Positions 8,940 to 16,680 of a stretch of 64,000 bases of DNA are shown piece by piece (the stretch's first letter is position 1; each line of letters begins with the position of its first letter). The stretch spans positions 27,673 through 91,672 of the forward strand of contig DWYC01000088.1 in NCBI GenBank assembly GCA_019118925.1. The letters are read 5' to 3'. Origin of the DNA: Candidatus Flavonifractor intestinipullorum (GTDB taxonomy: Bacteria > Bacillota > Clostridia > Oscillospirales > Oscillospiraceae). The position numbers and the translations under genes were made by a program. Under the pieces are notes generated by a model, which did not search any database, was not told the DNA's origin, and was given only the letters and a program-made list of their open reading frames with translations.

Positions 8940-9980
8940 TCAGGGCAGGTAGAAAAAGCCGTCGTCCGGGTTGGCCCCGCCGATGGAGTCGGGATCGGCG
9001 GCGTAGAGAACGGCGTAGTAGTCCCGGATGGAGAGCATGTCGCTGCCGGTGATGCACACCAGATTGGCCTGGGGGATGGCGGCCAGGGCAATGGGCTCCT
9101 TGGGCACGATGCCGGCCTCCACCACCAGGAGGGCGGCCGTCTCCGGGTTGTTCTTTACAAAGTCGATGGAGGCGGCGTACTCCTCCAGGAAGTTTTCCAC
9201 CGCCTGGGGATTTTCCTGGATGAACTCCGTGCGGGCCACCACGCAGCCCATGGTAAAGGTCCCCTCGGCCCCCGCCTCTTCCCAGGCGGTGTTGAAGTCG
9301 ATGGCCGCGCGCACGTCGCTGTTCTGCATCATCACGGCGGTGGCGGCGGGGACGGGGAGCATGGCCAGGGCGGCTTCGCCGGAAACCATCTTGGCCTGTA
9401 CTTCCTCACTGGTCAGCCACTGGATGTCCACGTCGCGCTCCGGGTCCAGGCCGTTCTGGGTCAGGAGGTAGTCCAGCACATACTCCGGGTTGGCGCCCTG
9501 ACCGGTGGCGTAGAGGGTTTTGCCCGCCAGGTCGGCAAAGGAGTGGACGGTATCCCCGTTTTCCAGAATATAGAGCACGCCCAGGGTATTCAGGGCCAGC
9601 ATCTGGATGTTGCCGGCCTTGTTGTACAAATTGGCCGCCACATTGGTGGGCAGCGCGGCGATGTCCACCTCGCCGGTGGCGAGTTTGCCGGTGAGATCGG
9701 TGGGCTGAGCGGCCACCTCCACTTGGTAATCGTTGCGCGTGGTCCCCTCGGCGTTGTCGGCGATGAGCTTGGCCGCGCCCATACCGGTGGGGCCGTTGAG
9801 CATGGCCAGGTTGACCACGGGGCGCTCCGCCTCCGGCGTGGGGGAGGGGGCGGAGGCCGCGTCCTGCGTGGGGGAGGGGGTGGGCGCTGCGGTGGGCTGG
9901 GTATTGCCGCCGCAGCCGGAGAGAAGGGCGGTGAGCAGCGCCGCGCACAGGGCCAGTGCCGTCCAGGTACGAAACTTCAT
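8940..9980 (-). CDS. ABC transporter substrate-binding lipoprotein (SsuA/THI5-like)
   Basis: A 346-residue secreted lipoprotein with signal peptide and lipobox LLSGC, then a low-complexity Pro/Ser/Thr/Ala linker, then a type-2 periplasmic-binding fold (NLAMLNGPTGMGAAKLI). Related proteins bind sulfonates, nitrate or pyrimidine thiamine precursors; the residues do not allow a substrate to be named. First gene of the operon. The upstream 246 nt hold no gene and no riboswitch I recognise. Confidence 0.88.
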   Translation of the reverse strand: MKFRTWTALALCAALLTALLSGCGGNTQPTAAPTPSPTQDAASAPSPTPEAERPVVNLAMLNGPTGMGAAKLIADNAEGTTRNDYQVEVAAQPTDLTGKLATGEVDIAALPTNVAANLYNKAGNIQMLALNTLGVLYILENGDTVHSFADLAGKTLYATGQGANPEYVLDYLLTQNGLDPERDVDIQWLTSEEVQAKMVSGEAALAMLPVPAATAVMMQNSDVRAAIDFNTAWEEAGAEGTFTMGCVVARTEFIQENPQAVENFLEEYAASIDFVKNNPETAALLVVEAGIVPKEPIALAAIPQANLVCITGSDMLSIRDYYAVLYAADPDSIGGANPDDGFFYLP

Positions 9981-10226
9981 GGGATCACATTCCTTTCTAA
10001 AATGAATCCGTACTGTATAATATAGAGCTTATATAACAAAACGGAGGAAAATTTGTCCGGTTTCCCGGAAAAAATTCATCCGAACGCTTCCAAAGCTAAA
10101 CGGGGGAGTTTTTCCAGAGCACCCTGGGTCTTTTACTTTACCCATTTTTCAGGAAAAAGTCAAGGGCGCGGCGGACGGGCCGGGCGCATAGGATGGGGCA
10201 TCTGACAGCGGAAAGGAGACAGTCCT

Positions 10227-10535
10227 ATGAAACAGCGAGGCCACTGCGGCCCGGACCGGGAGGACCGGGCCAGGAAGGACGCCCAGGTTCTGCTCCGGGC
10301 GGGGCGGGAGCTTGCCGCCGGGCAGGACGCCGACGGAGAGCCCATGCGGCGCTATACCTATCCGGTGGGTCCGGTGGGCGTCCGGTCCGGCCAGGAGGCG
10401 GGAGATCCCCTCCAGACCCGGATTCTGGAGACACTAATCGAGCAAAACCAGCTGCTCACCGATCTGGTGGCGGCGGTGAACTCTCTGACCTCGGCGGTGC
10501 TGGCCAGCCTGTGCCGCACGAGCGGAAGAGAATGA
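10227..10535 (+). CDS. Hypothetical protein, 102 aa
   Basis: Not recognised. GGAAAGGAG lies 8 nt before the ATG. The N-terminal 70 residues are charged and Gly/Pro-rich; the last 35 form a likely amphipathic helix (LIEQNQLLTDLVAAVNSLTSAVLASL). No signal peptide. It stands alone between divergent units; no clear terminator follows it before the LCP promoter. Confidence 0.6.
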   Translation: MKQRGHCGPDREDRARKDAQVLLRAGRELAAGQDADGEPMRRYTYPVGPVGVRSGQEAGDPLQTRILETLIEQNQLLTDLVAAVNSLTSAVLASLCRTSGRE

Positions 10536-10570
10536 GTTCTTACAAAAAGATAAAATTCCAAAATTGTACC

Positions 10571-10599
10571 TTGCCCGGCGGCGTATTTTTCGCTATACT
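10571..10599 (+). promoter_or_regulatory. Sigma-A promoter of the LCP gene
   Basis: TTGCCC, 17-nt spacer, TATACT, located 58 nt upstream of the LCP start codon. Confidence 0.6.
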
Positions 10600-10656
10600 A
10601 TTCCATGTTGACTGTTGACATAATCGGGATTTGCTGAGGAAAGGGGCCTTTGCTCC

Positions 10657-11688
10657 ATGGGAAAACGGGTACTGCGCCGGAAAAAATCCGCTCTGCGCCG
10701 GCTGGCCGGGGTGCTCTACGGACTTCTGGTGGCCTTGTCTGCGGTGATCGTGGCGCTGTATGTGATCTACAATGTGATGAAGGAGGAGCCCACCATGGCC
10801 GCCGGCGGAAGTCCTCCTCCGGTGGCCTCCGGGCAGCAGGACCCCCAGACCTCCGCAGATCCTCAGGGGCTGACCCGAAAAGAGGGGACCTATACCGTTC
10901 TGCTCACCTGCCCCGATGTGGCCAGCGGCAATGCCGACACCATCATGGTGGCCATGTACGACACGGTGAATCAGAAGGCGGGGCTGGTCTCCATCCCGCG
11001 GGATACCCTGGTGGAGGGGGAGAGCCCGGGCGGGAATCGCTATTATAAGATCAACAGCTCCTATCACTACGGGATTGACGAGCTGAAGGAGACGGTCTCC
11101 GACCTGCTGGGCATCCCCATCGACTACTACGTGTCCATTGACGTGGAGACCTTCCCCAAGCTGGTGGACATGGTGGGGGGCGTGGACTTCGAAATCCCGG
11201 TGTACATGGACTACGAGGACCCCACCCAGGACCTGTATATCTACTTCCAGCCGGGAATGACCCATCTGGACGGCCAGGAGGCCATGGAGGTCTGCCGCTT
11301 CCGCCACAACAACTGGTGGAAGACCCAGGTGGCCTATACCGACGTGGAGCGCACCCAGACCCAACAGCAGATCCTCACCCTCATCGCCCAAAAAATCCTC
11401 TCCCAGCCGGACAATATCCCCGGCTACATCGAGCTCATCGCCCAGAATGTGGAGACCGACTTCTCACTGGGGGAGATGCTCTGGTTTGTGGAACCCGCTC
11501 TGGGCTTCGACCTGTCCACCGGACTGAGCACCGCCACCCTTCCCGGCGACGGCGAGGTCACCTATCACGGCTGGACCTACTGCTATGCGCTCTATCCGGA
11601 GGAGACGCTGGAAATTTTAAACGAGATGCTCAACCCCTACACCACGCCCATCACCCTGGAGATGACCAACATCGTACAGGCCTCCTGA
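10657..11688 (+). CDS. LytR-CpsA-Psr (LCP) family cell-wall glycopolymer transferase
   Basis: A 343-residue membrane-anchored enzyme expected to attach teichoic acids or capsule-like polymers to peptidoglycan from lipid-linked precursors. Basic N-terminus, one membrane helix (about residues 20-42), then an extracellular LCP domain. Family signatures are visible: TIMVAMYDTVNQKAGLVSIPRDT, the KINSSYHYG segment, MVGGVDFEIPV and the FRHNN region in place of FRYR. A clear promoter precedes it and a strong terminator follows. Confidence 0.93.
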   Translation: MGKRVLRRKKSALRRLAGVLYGLLVALSAVIVALYVIYNVMKEEPTMAAGGSPPPVASGQQDPQTSADPQGLTRKEGTYTVLLTCPDVASGNADTIMVAMYDTVNQKAGLVSIPRDTLVEGESPGGNRYYKINSSYHYGIDELKETVSDLLGIPIDYYVSIDVETFPKLVDMVGGVDFEIPVYMDYEDPTQDLYIYFQPGMTHLDGQEAMEVCRFRHNNWWKTQVAYTDVERTQTQQQILTLIAQKILSQPDNIPGYIELIAQNVETDFSLGEMLWFVEPALGFDLSTGLSTATLPGDGEVTYHGWTYCYALYPEETLEILNEMLNPYTTPITLEMTNIVQAS

Positions 11689-11714
11689 GGCGGGCTGGAG
11701 CAGGGAAGCGCCTG

Positions 11715-11758
11715 AAACTCTATGCGAATGGGAGGCACCCGTTTGCATAGAGTTTTTC
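11715..11758 (+). terminator. Terminator of the LCP gene
   Basis: Long stem AAACTCTATGC-AATGGG / CCC-TTTGCATAGAGTTT with a short loop, followed by TTTTTCTTTT. Confidence 0.85.
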
Positions 11759-11785
11759 TTTTCCGCCGCGGCGCGGAAAAAGGGC

Positions 11786-11813
11786 TTGACATATGTCCGA
11801 AATCGGATATAAT
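11786..11813 (+). promoter_or_regulatory. Sigma-A promoter of the marR-like gene
   Basis: TTGACA, 16-nt spacer, TATAAT: both hexamers are consensus. A TCCGA-AA-TCGGA dyad lies within the spacer. Confidence 0.85.
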
Positions 11814-11835
11814 ACAGGATGTACGAAATCGTACA
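11796..11835 (+). promoter_or_regulatory. Two operator dyads for the MarR-type repressor
   Basis: Dyad 1, TCCGA-AA-TCGGA, at 11796-11807 sits between -35 and -10. Dyad 2, TGTACGA-AA-TCGTACA (perfect 7-bp arms), at 11820-11835 covers the expected transcription start. They share the core CGAAATCG and their centres are 26 bp apart. Autorepression by the adjacent MarR protein is inferred. Confidence 0.7.
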
Positions 11836-11853
11836 AACGGAGGGGCGAACCGA

Positions 11854-12285
11854 ATGCACTACTTAAAAGCGGGACAGTACACCTATCTGGCCGGGGAGAT
11901 CAACGCGCTCTACCACGAGGCGGCGGTGAAAATGGGCCTTTCAGACAGTGTGCAGAATATTCTGTATGTCATCTGTGAAAAGGGGACCCGCTGCCTCCAG
12001 AGTGAAATCAGCCGCCTGACCGGCATCAGCAGGCAGACCATCAACTCGGCCATTCGGAAGCTGGAGCACGAGGGGATCGTATACCTGGAGCCGGGCCAGG
12101 GGCGCAACACCGTGGTCTGTCTGACGGAACAGGGGGAGGCGTATGCGCAGAAAACCATTCAGCCCCTCTTTGAGATTGAAAACCGCATTTGGAACGATTG
12201 GACGGAAGAGGAACAGGAGGAATACCTGCGTCTGACCCGGAAATACCGGGACGGGCTCAAGACCTATTTGAAAACCATGCTGTGA
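11854..12285 (+). CDS. MarR family transcriptional regulator
   Basis: A 143-residue winged-helix repressor. The ATG at 11854 (MHYLKAGQY) is chosen over the longer ORF start at 11722 because that would read through the LCP terminator and the promoter; GGAGGGG lies upstream. The recognition region is CLQSEISRLTGISRQTINSAIRKLEHEGIV and the wing ends GQGRNTVVCLTEQGEAYA. It has a consensus promoter with two dyads, so it probably represses itself. Its ligand and other targets are unknown; the RNHCP gene 26 nt downstream may be cotranscribed. Confidence 0.88.
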   Translation: MHYLKAGQYTYLAGEINALYHEAAVKMGLSDSVQNILYVICEKGTRCLQSEISRLTGISRQTINSAIRKLEHEGIVYLEPGQGRNTVVCLTEQGEAYAQKTIQPLFEIENRIWNDWTEEEQEEYLRLTRKYRDGLKTYLKTML

Positions 12286-12311
12286 CCGGCCGTCCGGAGG
12301 AGTGAGAGAGG

Positions 12312-12740
12312 ATGAACCGAGAGAACAAGAGAAAACGGTATGAAAAGGGCTATTATAAGACCCACGCGTGCAGCGACAGCTTTACCTGCAAGGTGTGCGG
12401 GCGGCTGGTGGTGTCCGCCGGAGCGGGCAGCGATCACCGCAATCACTGCCCCAACTGCCTGTGCAGCCTGCATGTGGACGTGGAGCCGGGAGACCGGGCG
12501 TCCGACTGCGGCGGGATCATGGACCCGGTGGGCGTGTGGGTGAGAAAGAGCGGGGAGTGGGCCATCATCCACCGCTGCCGCCGCTGCGGACAGCTCCGTT
12601 CCAACCGGGTGGCCGCGGACGACAACCCCATGAAGCTGATGTCCATCGCCATGAAGCCGCTCTCCCAGCCGCCCTTCCCGCTGGAGCGCATCGAGGAGAT
12701 GACCGCGCAGATGGGGGGCGACGGGCGCCTGTACGTCTGA
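12312..12740 (+). CDS. RNHCP domain protein
   Basis: A 142-residue zinc-binding protein named after its conserved Arg-Asn-His-Cys-Pro motif, seen here as DHRNHCPNCLCS. Two further Cys pairs (FTCKVCGR and HRCRRCGQ) suggest two zinc sites. The molecular function of the family is not established; nucleic-acid binding is plausible. It follows the MarR gene by 26 nt and ends at a bidirectional terminator, so the two probably form one transcript. Confidence 0.85.
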   Translation: MNRENKRKRYEKGYYKTHACSDSFTCKVCGRLVVSAGAGSDHRNHCPNCLCSLHVDVEPGDRASDCGGIMDPVGVWVRKSGEWAIIHRCRRCGQLRSNRVAADDNPMKLMSIAMKPLSQPPFPLERIEEMTAQMGGDGRLYV

Positions 12741-12741
12741 A

Positions 12742-12777
12742 AAAACAGCATGTGCCCCCTTGGGCACATGCTGTTTT
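12742..12777. terminator. Bidirectional terminator between RNHCP gene and tyrA
   Basis: Perfect 16-bp stem AAAACAGCATGTGCCC / GGGCACATGCTGTTTT with a 4-nt loop. It serves the plus-strand RNHCP gene and the minus-strand aroF-tyrA operon. Confidence 0.9.
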
Positions 12778-12785
12778 CGCGTGAG

Positions 12786-13652
12786 TTATTCCAGCAGGTC
12801 GGGGCCGGGCAGGTCCATCTTCCGCTTCCGGGCGGCGGAGACGGAGAGCTTTTCGGCCAGGGCCTTGGGGTCCTCCCGGTCCAGGGCCTCCCGGTAGGCG
12901 GTCAGGTGGCCGATGAGCCGGTCCAGAGCGGCGGAGAGGGCGGGGCGGTTCATGGAGAACAGCTCGGTCCACAGCCCCACGTCCAGGGCCGCCACCCGGG
13001 TGCAGCCCCGGAAGGAGGAGCCCTCGAAGCCGCGGCAGGCAAAGAGCATGGGGTCGTCGCACACGCTCACGGCGATGATGTGCATGAGCTGGCTGGTATA
13101 GGCGATCATGGCGTCGTGTTCCTGGGCGGTGGTCCGGTACACGTCCCGGCAGCCGATGTGCCCCGCCAGACGCTCCAGGAGGGCGATGTGTCCGTCCGTA
13201 CTGTTCTCCCGGGGGACCAGAATCCAGTGGCTCCCCTGAAAGAGCTCCGGAAACGCGTGCTCGATGCCCGAGAACTCGGTGCCCGCCATGGGGTGGCAGC
13301 CGATGAAATCCACGCCCTCGGGCAGGACCCGGGCCCCCTCCAGAATGGCGGTCTTGACGCCGCACACGTCGGTGACCAGGCACCCGGGCCGGAAGCGCTC
13401 CCGGTGCTCCTGCAAAAAGCGGACGATGCCCCGGGGGTGGAGGGCCAGCACCACCACATCGGCCCCGGGGAGAACGCCGGCGGCGTCGCCGGTGACCATA
13501 TCGCCCACGCCGTGCTCGGCGGCGTAACGCAGGGTGGGTTCCGAGATGTCCACACCCACAATCTCATAGTCCTCAAAGCCCTTCAGGGCCATGGCCAGAG
13601 AGCCGCCGATGAGGCCCAGGCCCACCACAACCAGGCGCTTTTTCTCCGCCAT
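12786..13652 (-). CDS. tyrA: Prephenate dehydrogenase
   Basis: Converts prephenate to 4-hydroxyphenylpyruvate in tyrosine synthesis, with NAD(P)+ as acceptor. The 288 residues comprise an N-terminal Rossmann domain with VVGLGLIGGSLAMAL and a C-terminal helical domain containing the catalytic-region segment FIGCHPMAGTEFSGIEHA. No ACT or chorismate mutase domain is attached, so allosteric control by tyrosine may be weak; expression control by the upstream attenuator would compensate. It follows aroF by 3 nt. Confidence 0.94.
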   Translation of the reverse strand: MAEKKRLVVVGLGLIGGSLAMALKGFEDYEIVGVDISEPTLRYAAEHGVGDMVTGDAAGVLPGADVVVLALHPRGIVRFLQEHRERFRPGCLVTDVCGVKTAILEGARVLPEGVDFIGCHPMAGTEFSGIEHAFPELFQGSHWILVPRENSTDGHIALLERLAGHIGCRDVYRTTAQEHDAMIAYTSQLMHIIAVSVCDDPMLFACRGFEGSSFRGCTRVAALDVGLWTELFSMNRPALSAALDRLIGHLTAYREALDREDPKALAEKLSVSAARKRKMDLPGPDLLE

Positions 13653-13655
13653 GGC

Positions 13656-14675
13656 TCACACCTCCCGGCCCATGCAGGGGGCCAGCGCGGCCAGACGGTC
13701 CATCACGCCCTGGAACTGCTCCGGAGTCAGGGACTGGGCCCCGTCGCACAGGGCGTTTTTGGGGTCGTTGTGGACCTCGATCATGAGGCCGTCGGCCCCG
13801 GCGGCCACCGCCGCCATGGCCATGCGCTCCACCATCCAGGCCTTGCCGCAGGCGTGGGAGGGGTCCACCACCACTGGCAGATGGGAGAGGGTCTTGACGG
13901 CCAGCACGGCGGACAGGTCCAGGGTGTTGCGGGTAAAGGTCTCAAAGGTGCGGATACCCCGCTCGCAGAGGATCACATTGGGGTTGCCCCCGGCCAGGAT
14001 GTACTCGGCGGACATGAGCCACTCCTCAATGGTGGAGGAGAGCCCCCGTTTGAGGAGGATGGGCTTGGTGGTCCGGCGGCCCAGGGCCTTCAGGAGGGCG
14101 AAATTCTGCATATTCCGGGCCCCCACCTGGATGACATCCACACACTCCTCGAAGAGCTCCACATATTCGGTGCTCATGATCTCGGTGACGATGGGCAGGC
14201 CCGTGGCCTCCTTGGCCTTCTGGAGGAGCTCCAGACCCTGGCACTCCAGCCCCTGGAAGGCATAGGGGGAGGTGCGGGGCTTGAAGGCGCCGCCCCGCAG
14301 GGCGCAGGCCCCGCTCTTCTGCACGGCGCGGGCCACACAGGTGATCTGCTCCGCGCTCTCCACCGAGCAGGGTCCGGCGATGACGGCCAGCTTTTTGCCG
14401 CCCACCGCTGCGCCGCCGCCCAGGGGGACCACCGTATCGTCGGGGTGGTATTTGCGGTTGGCCTTCTTATAGGGCTCGGTGACCCGCATGACCCGCTCCA
14501 CACCGGGGAGCTGCTCCAGCAGCTCCTGGTCGATACGGGCGGCGTCGCCTTCCGCGCCCAGCACGGTGGTCTCGGCGCCTTTGGAGATGTTGACCTGGAC
14601 GCCTCCGGCCTTCATGGCCTGGATGGCCTCCTGAAGCTGCTCGGGCGTAAAGTGGGGTTTCATAATGACGACCAT
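13656..14675 (-). CDS. aroF: 3-deoxy-7-phosphoheptulonate synthase (DAHP synthase)
   Basis: First enzyme of the shikimate pathway, condensing PEP with erythrose-4-phosphate. The start at 14675 (MVVIMKPHFTPEQL) matches the family N-terminus; the longer ORF start lies inside the attenuator terminator. About 340 residues: an N-terminal ferredoxin-like regulatory domain of about 70 residues, then the TIM barrel with VIAGPCSVESAEQ, GGAFKPRTSPYAFQG and DPSHACGK. This is the type Ibeta form common in Firmicutes. It is cotranscribed with tyrA behind a tyrosine-rich leader peptide and terminator. Confidence 0.95.
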   Translation of the reverse strand: MVVIMKPHFTPEQLQEAIQAMKAGGVQVNISKGAETTVLGAEGDAARIDQELLEQLPGVERVMRVTEPYKKANRKYHPDDTVVPLGGGAAVGGKKLAVIAGPCSVESAEQITCVARAVQKSGACALRGGAFKPRTSPYAFQGLECQGLELLQKAKEATGLPIVTEIMSTEYVELFEECVDVIQVGARNMQNFALLKALGRRTTKPILLKRGLSSTIEEWLMSAEYILAGGNPNVILCERGIRTFETFTRNTLDLSAVLAVKTLSHLPVVVDPSHACGKAWMVERMAMAAVAAGADGLMIEVHNDPKNALCDGAQSLTPEQFQGVMDRLAALAPCMGREV

Positions 14676-14704
14676 AACAGTCCCTGCCTTTCTCGTTGTG
14701 CATG

Positions 14705-14743
14705 AAAAAACCGCGGCCGCCCAAACTGGGCTGCCGCGGTTTC
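14705..14743 (-). terminator. Attenuator terminator of the aroF-tyrA operon
   Basis: On the minus strand AAACCGCGGC / GCCGCGGTTT stacked on GCCCA / TGGGC, followed by TTTTTT, ends 29 nt before the aroF start codon and 50 nt after the leader-peptide stop. A terminator inside the transcribed leader, before the structural genes, is the defining feature of attenuation. Confidence 0.9.
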
Positions 14744-14794
14744 CCGTATTCCATCTCCCCACTGGGGGGCGGGAGTTCCACTCGGACAGGCCGG

Positions 14795-14869
14795 TTATGG
14801 GCAGGCAAACAGACCGCTGCTATAATAGTAGCGGTAATCGCCATACGCATAACCGGTGGTGAAGAGCAT
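14795..14869 (-). CDS. Tyrosine-rich leader peptide of the aroF-tyrA attenuator
   Basis: A 24-codon reading frame with AGGAGG 8 nt before its ATG. Six of 24 residues are Tyr, concentrated in YAYGDYRYYY (residues 7-16). CCGGTTATG within codons 5-8 is perfectly complementary to CATAACCGG at the stop codon, giving a possible 1:2 hairpin. The second segment, AACCGGCC, can also pair with GGCC-GC-GGTT in the 3' arm of the terminator. Inferred mechanism: ribosome stalling at Tyr codons frees segment 2 to disrupt the terminator, so expression rises when charged tRNA-Tyr is scarce. Confidence 0.85.
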   Translation of the reverse strand: MLFTTGYAYGDYRYYYSSGLFACP

Positions 14870-14899
14870 CGTACACGCCTCCTGGTGGAAGTTACTTGC

Positions 14900-14928
14900 A
14901 CTTTAGCACATTTTGGTGCGAAAGTCAA
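14900..14928 (-). promoter_or_regulatory. Promoter of the aroF-tyrA operon
   Basis: On the minus strand: TTGACT, 17-nt spacer, TAAAGT with a TGC extended -10, starting transcription just upstream of the leader-peptide ribosome site. Confidence 0.75.
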
Positions 14929-14970
14929 GAGAGAAAATTTCCCGGCGGAGGCCGGCTGCAGGGAACGGGA

Positions 14971-15002
14971 CAACCCCGGCCCGCCAATAGGCGGGACCGG
15001 GG
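14971..15002 (-). terminator. Probable terminator of the tre operon
   Basis: GC-rich stem CCCCGG-CCGCC / GGCGG-CCGGGG with a 4-nt loop after the treC stop. It lacks a strong U-tract, so its strength is uncertain. Confidence 0.5.
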
Positions 15003-15018
15003 CGGCGCGAAGGCGGAG

Positions 15019-16668
15019 TTAGCTCCGGCGCAGGAGCACCAGCGACTCATAGGGCCGCAGCTCCAGGGCCGTGGAAGCTCTGGCGTCCGGGTAGTTGGAC
15101 AGAAGAACCTGACAGCCCTCCAGGGCCTCCGGGCAGGTCCAGGTGCAGGGTTTGGGGTAGAAATTGCTGATGCAGTAGAGGGTATCCCCCTGCCAGCGGC
15201 GGCGGTAGGCCAGTACGGCGGGATGGCCGGGGTCCAGGGCCTCGAAATCGCCGCAGGCGATGACGCCGTACTCCTTCCGCAGGCGCACCAGGGTCTGGTA
15301 ATGGGTAAAGATGGAGTCGGGATCGCCCACCTGGGCCTGGGCGTTGATGCGGGTATAGTTGGGGTTGACGCCGATCCAGGGCGTGCCGGCGGTAAAGCCG
15401 CCGTTGGGGGAGGCGTCCCACTGCATGGGGGTGCGGGCGTTGTCCCGGGAGTGGACGTTCAGAATGTTGTAGGCGCTCTGCGCGCTCATGCCCTTGTCCC
15501 GCAGAATCTGGAAATGGTTCAGACTCTCCACATCCCGGTACTGGGAGAGGTCTGTAAAACCGGCATTGGTCATGCCGATCTCCTCCCCCTGGTAGATATA
15601 GGGGGTGCCCCGCAGGCAGTGGATGACATTGGCCAGCATCTTGGCCGACTGTTTCCAGTAGGTTCCCTCGTCCCCAAAGCGGGAGACCACCCGGGGCTGG
15701 TCGTGGTTGCACCAGAACACGGCGTTCCAGGCGTCGTGCGCCGCCATGCCCTGCTGCCAGGAGAAGAGGATATCCTTGAGCTTGTGGAAGTCGGCAGGCA
15801 CCAGCACCCACTTCTCGTTGCCCATGAAGTCCACCTTCAGGTGGTGGAAGGAAAAGACCATGCTCAGCTCGTGGCTCTCCGCTCCGGCGTACCGGAAGCA
15901 GTTCTCCATGGAGGTGGAGGACATCTCCCCCACCGTGATGATCCCCGGGTCTTGACCAAATGTGGCCTCGTTGAGCTCCCGGAGGTACTGGTGGATGCGG
16001 GGCCCGTCGGTGTAGAACCGGCGGCCGTCCCCCTGGCTGTCGTCCTCAAAGGCGCCCTTGCTGATGAGGTTGATGACGTCGAAGCGGAAGCCCTTTACCC
16101 CCTTGGCCATCCAGAAGCGGACCACATCGGCCACCTCAGAGCGGACCTCCGGGTTGTCCCAGTTCAGGTCGGCCTGAGTTTTGTCAAAGAGATGCAGGTA
16201 GTATTCGTCAAACTGGGGGACGTATTCCCAGGCGTTCCCGCCGAATTTGCTCTCCCAGTTGGTGGGGGGCTCCCCGTTGGGCTTGCCCTTCTTCCAGATA
16301 TAGTAGTCTTTATATTTGGGGTCCCCGGCCAGGGCCTTCCGGAACCACTCGTGTTCGGTGGACGTGTGGTTAAAGACCATGTCCAGCATCAGGCCGAGAC
16401 CCCGCTTTTCCGCCTCCCGGGAGAGCTCTTCGAAGTCGTCCATGGTACCGTAGCGGGGGTCGATCTGCCGGTAGTCGGCCACATCATAGCCGTTGTCGTT
16501 CTGGGGAGAGACGAAGAATGGGGTGAGCCAGAGGTAGTCCACTCCCAGCTCCTTCAGGTAGTCCAGCTTGGCCGTGACGCCCCGGAGTTCCCCCAGGCCG
16601 TCTCCGTTGGTGTCCAGGAAGGACTTGGGATAAATCTGATAGACGGTGCTTGTTCGAAAATCGCACAT
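15019..16668 (-). CDS. treC: Trehalose-6-phosphate hydrolase (GH13)
   Basis: Cytoplasmic glycoside hydrolase cleaving trehalose-6-phosphate to glucose and glucose-6-phosphate. The 549 residues show GH13 landmarks: YQIYPKSFLDTNGDG at the N-terminus, DMVFNHTS, GFRFDVINLISKG (catalytic Asp), ITVGEMSS (catalytic acid Glu) and the NHDQPR region. The assignment as phosphotrehalase rather than oligo-1,6-glucosidase rests on the adjacent trehalose PTS permease (12-nt gap) and TreR-like regulator. AAGGAGG precedes the ATG. Confidence 0.92.
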   Translation of the reverse strand: MCDFRTSTVYQIYPKSFLDTNGDGLGELRGVTAKLDYLKELGVDYLWLTPFFVSPQNDNGYDVADYRQIDPRYGTMDDFEELSREAEKRGLGLMLDMVFNHTSTEHEWFRKALAGDPKYKDYYIWKKGKPNGEPPTNWESKFGGNAWEYVPQFDEYYLHLFDKTQADLNWDNPEVRSEVADVVRFWMAKGVKGFRFDVINLISKGAFEDDSQGDGRRFYTDGPRIHQYLRELNEATFGQDPGIITVGEMSSTSMENCFRYAGAESHELSMVFSFHHLKVDFMGNEKWVLVPADFHKLKDILFSWQQGMAAHDAWNAVFWCNHDQPRVVSRFGDEGTYWKQSAKMLANVIHCLRGTPYIYQGEEIGMTNAGFTDLSQYRDVESLNHFQILRDKGMSAQSAYNILNVHSRDNARTPMQWDASPNGGFTAGTPWIGVNPNYTRINAQAQVGDPDSIFTHYQTLVRLRKEYGVIACGDFEALDPGHPAVLAYRRRWQGDTLYCISNFYPKPCTWTCPEALEGCQVLLSNYPDARASTALELRPYESLVLLRRS

Positions 16669-16680
16669 GGAGCATCCTCC

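Noticed and set aside
9981-10226. Riboswitch upstream of the NitT/TauT-type ABC operon
   Set aside because: I looked for TPP, SAM and cobalamin consensus elements in this A/T-rich leader because such transporters often carry one, and found none.
11722-11853. N-terminal extension of the MarR protein in the ORF track
   Set aside because: It would be translated from DNA containing the LCP terminator and the MarR promoter; the internal ATG at 11854 has a proper ribosome site.
12750-14705. 651-codon plus-strand ORF opposite aroF-tyrA
   Set aside because: Antisense shadow of two well-identified biosynthetic genes, and it would start inside a bidirectional terminator.
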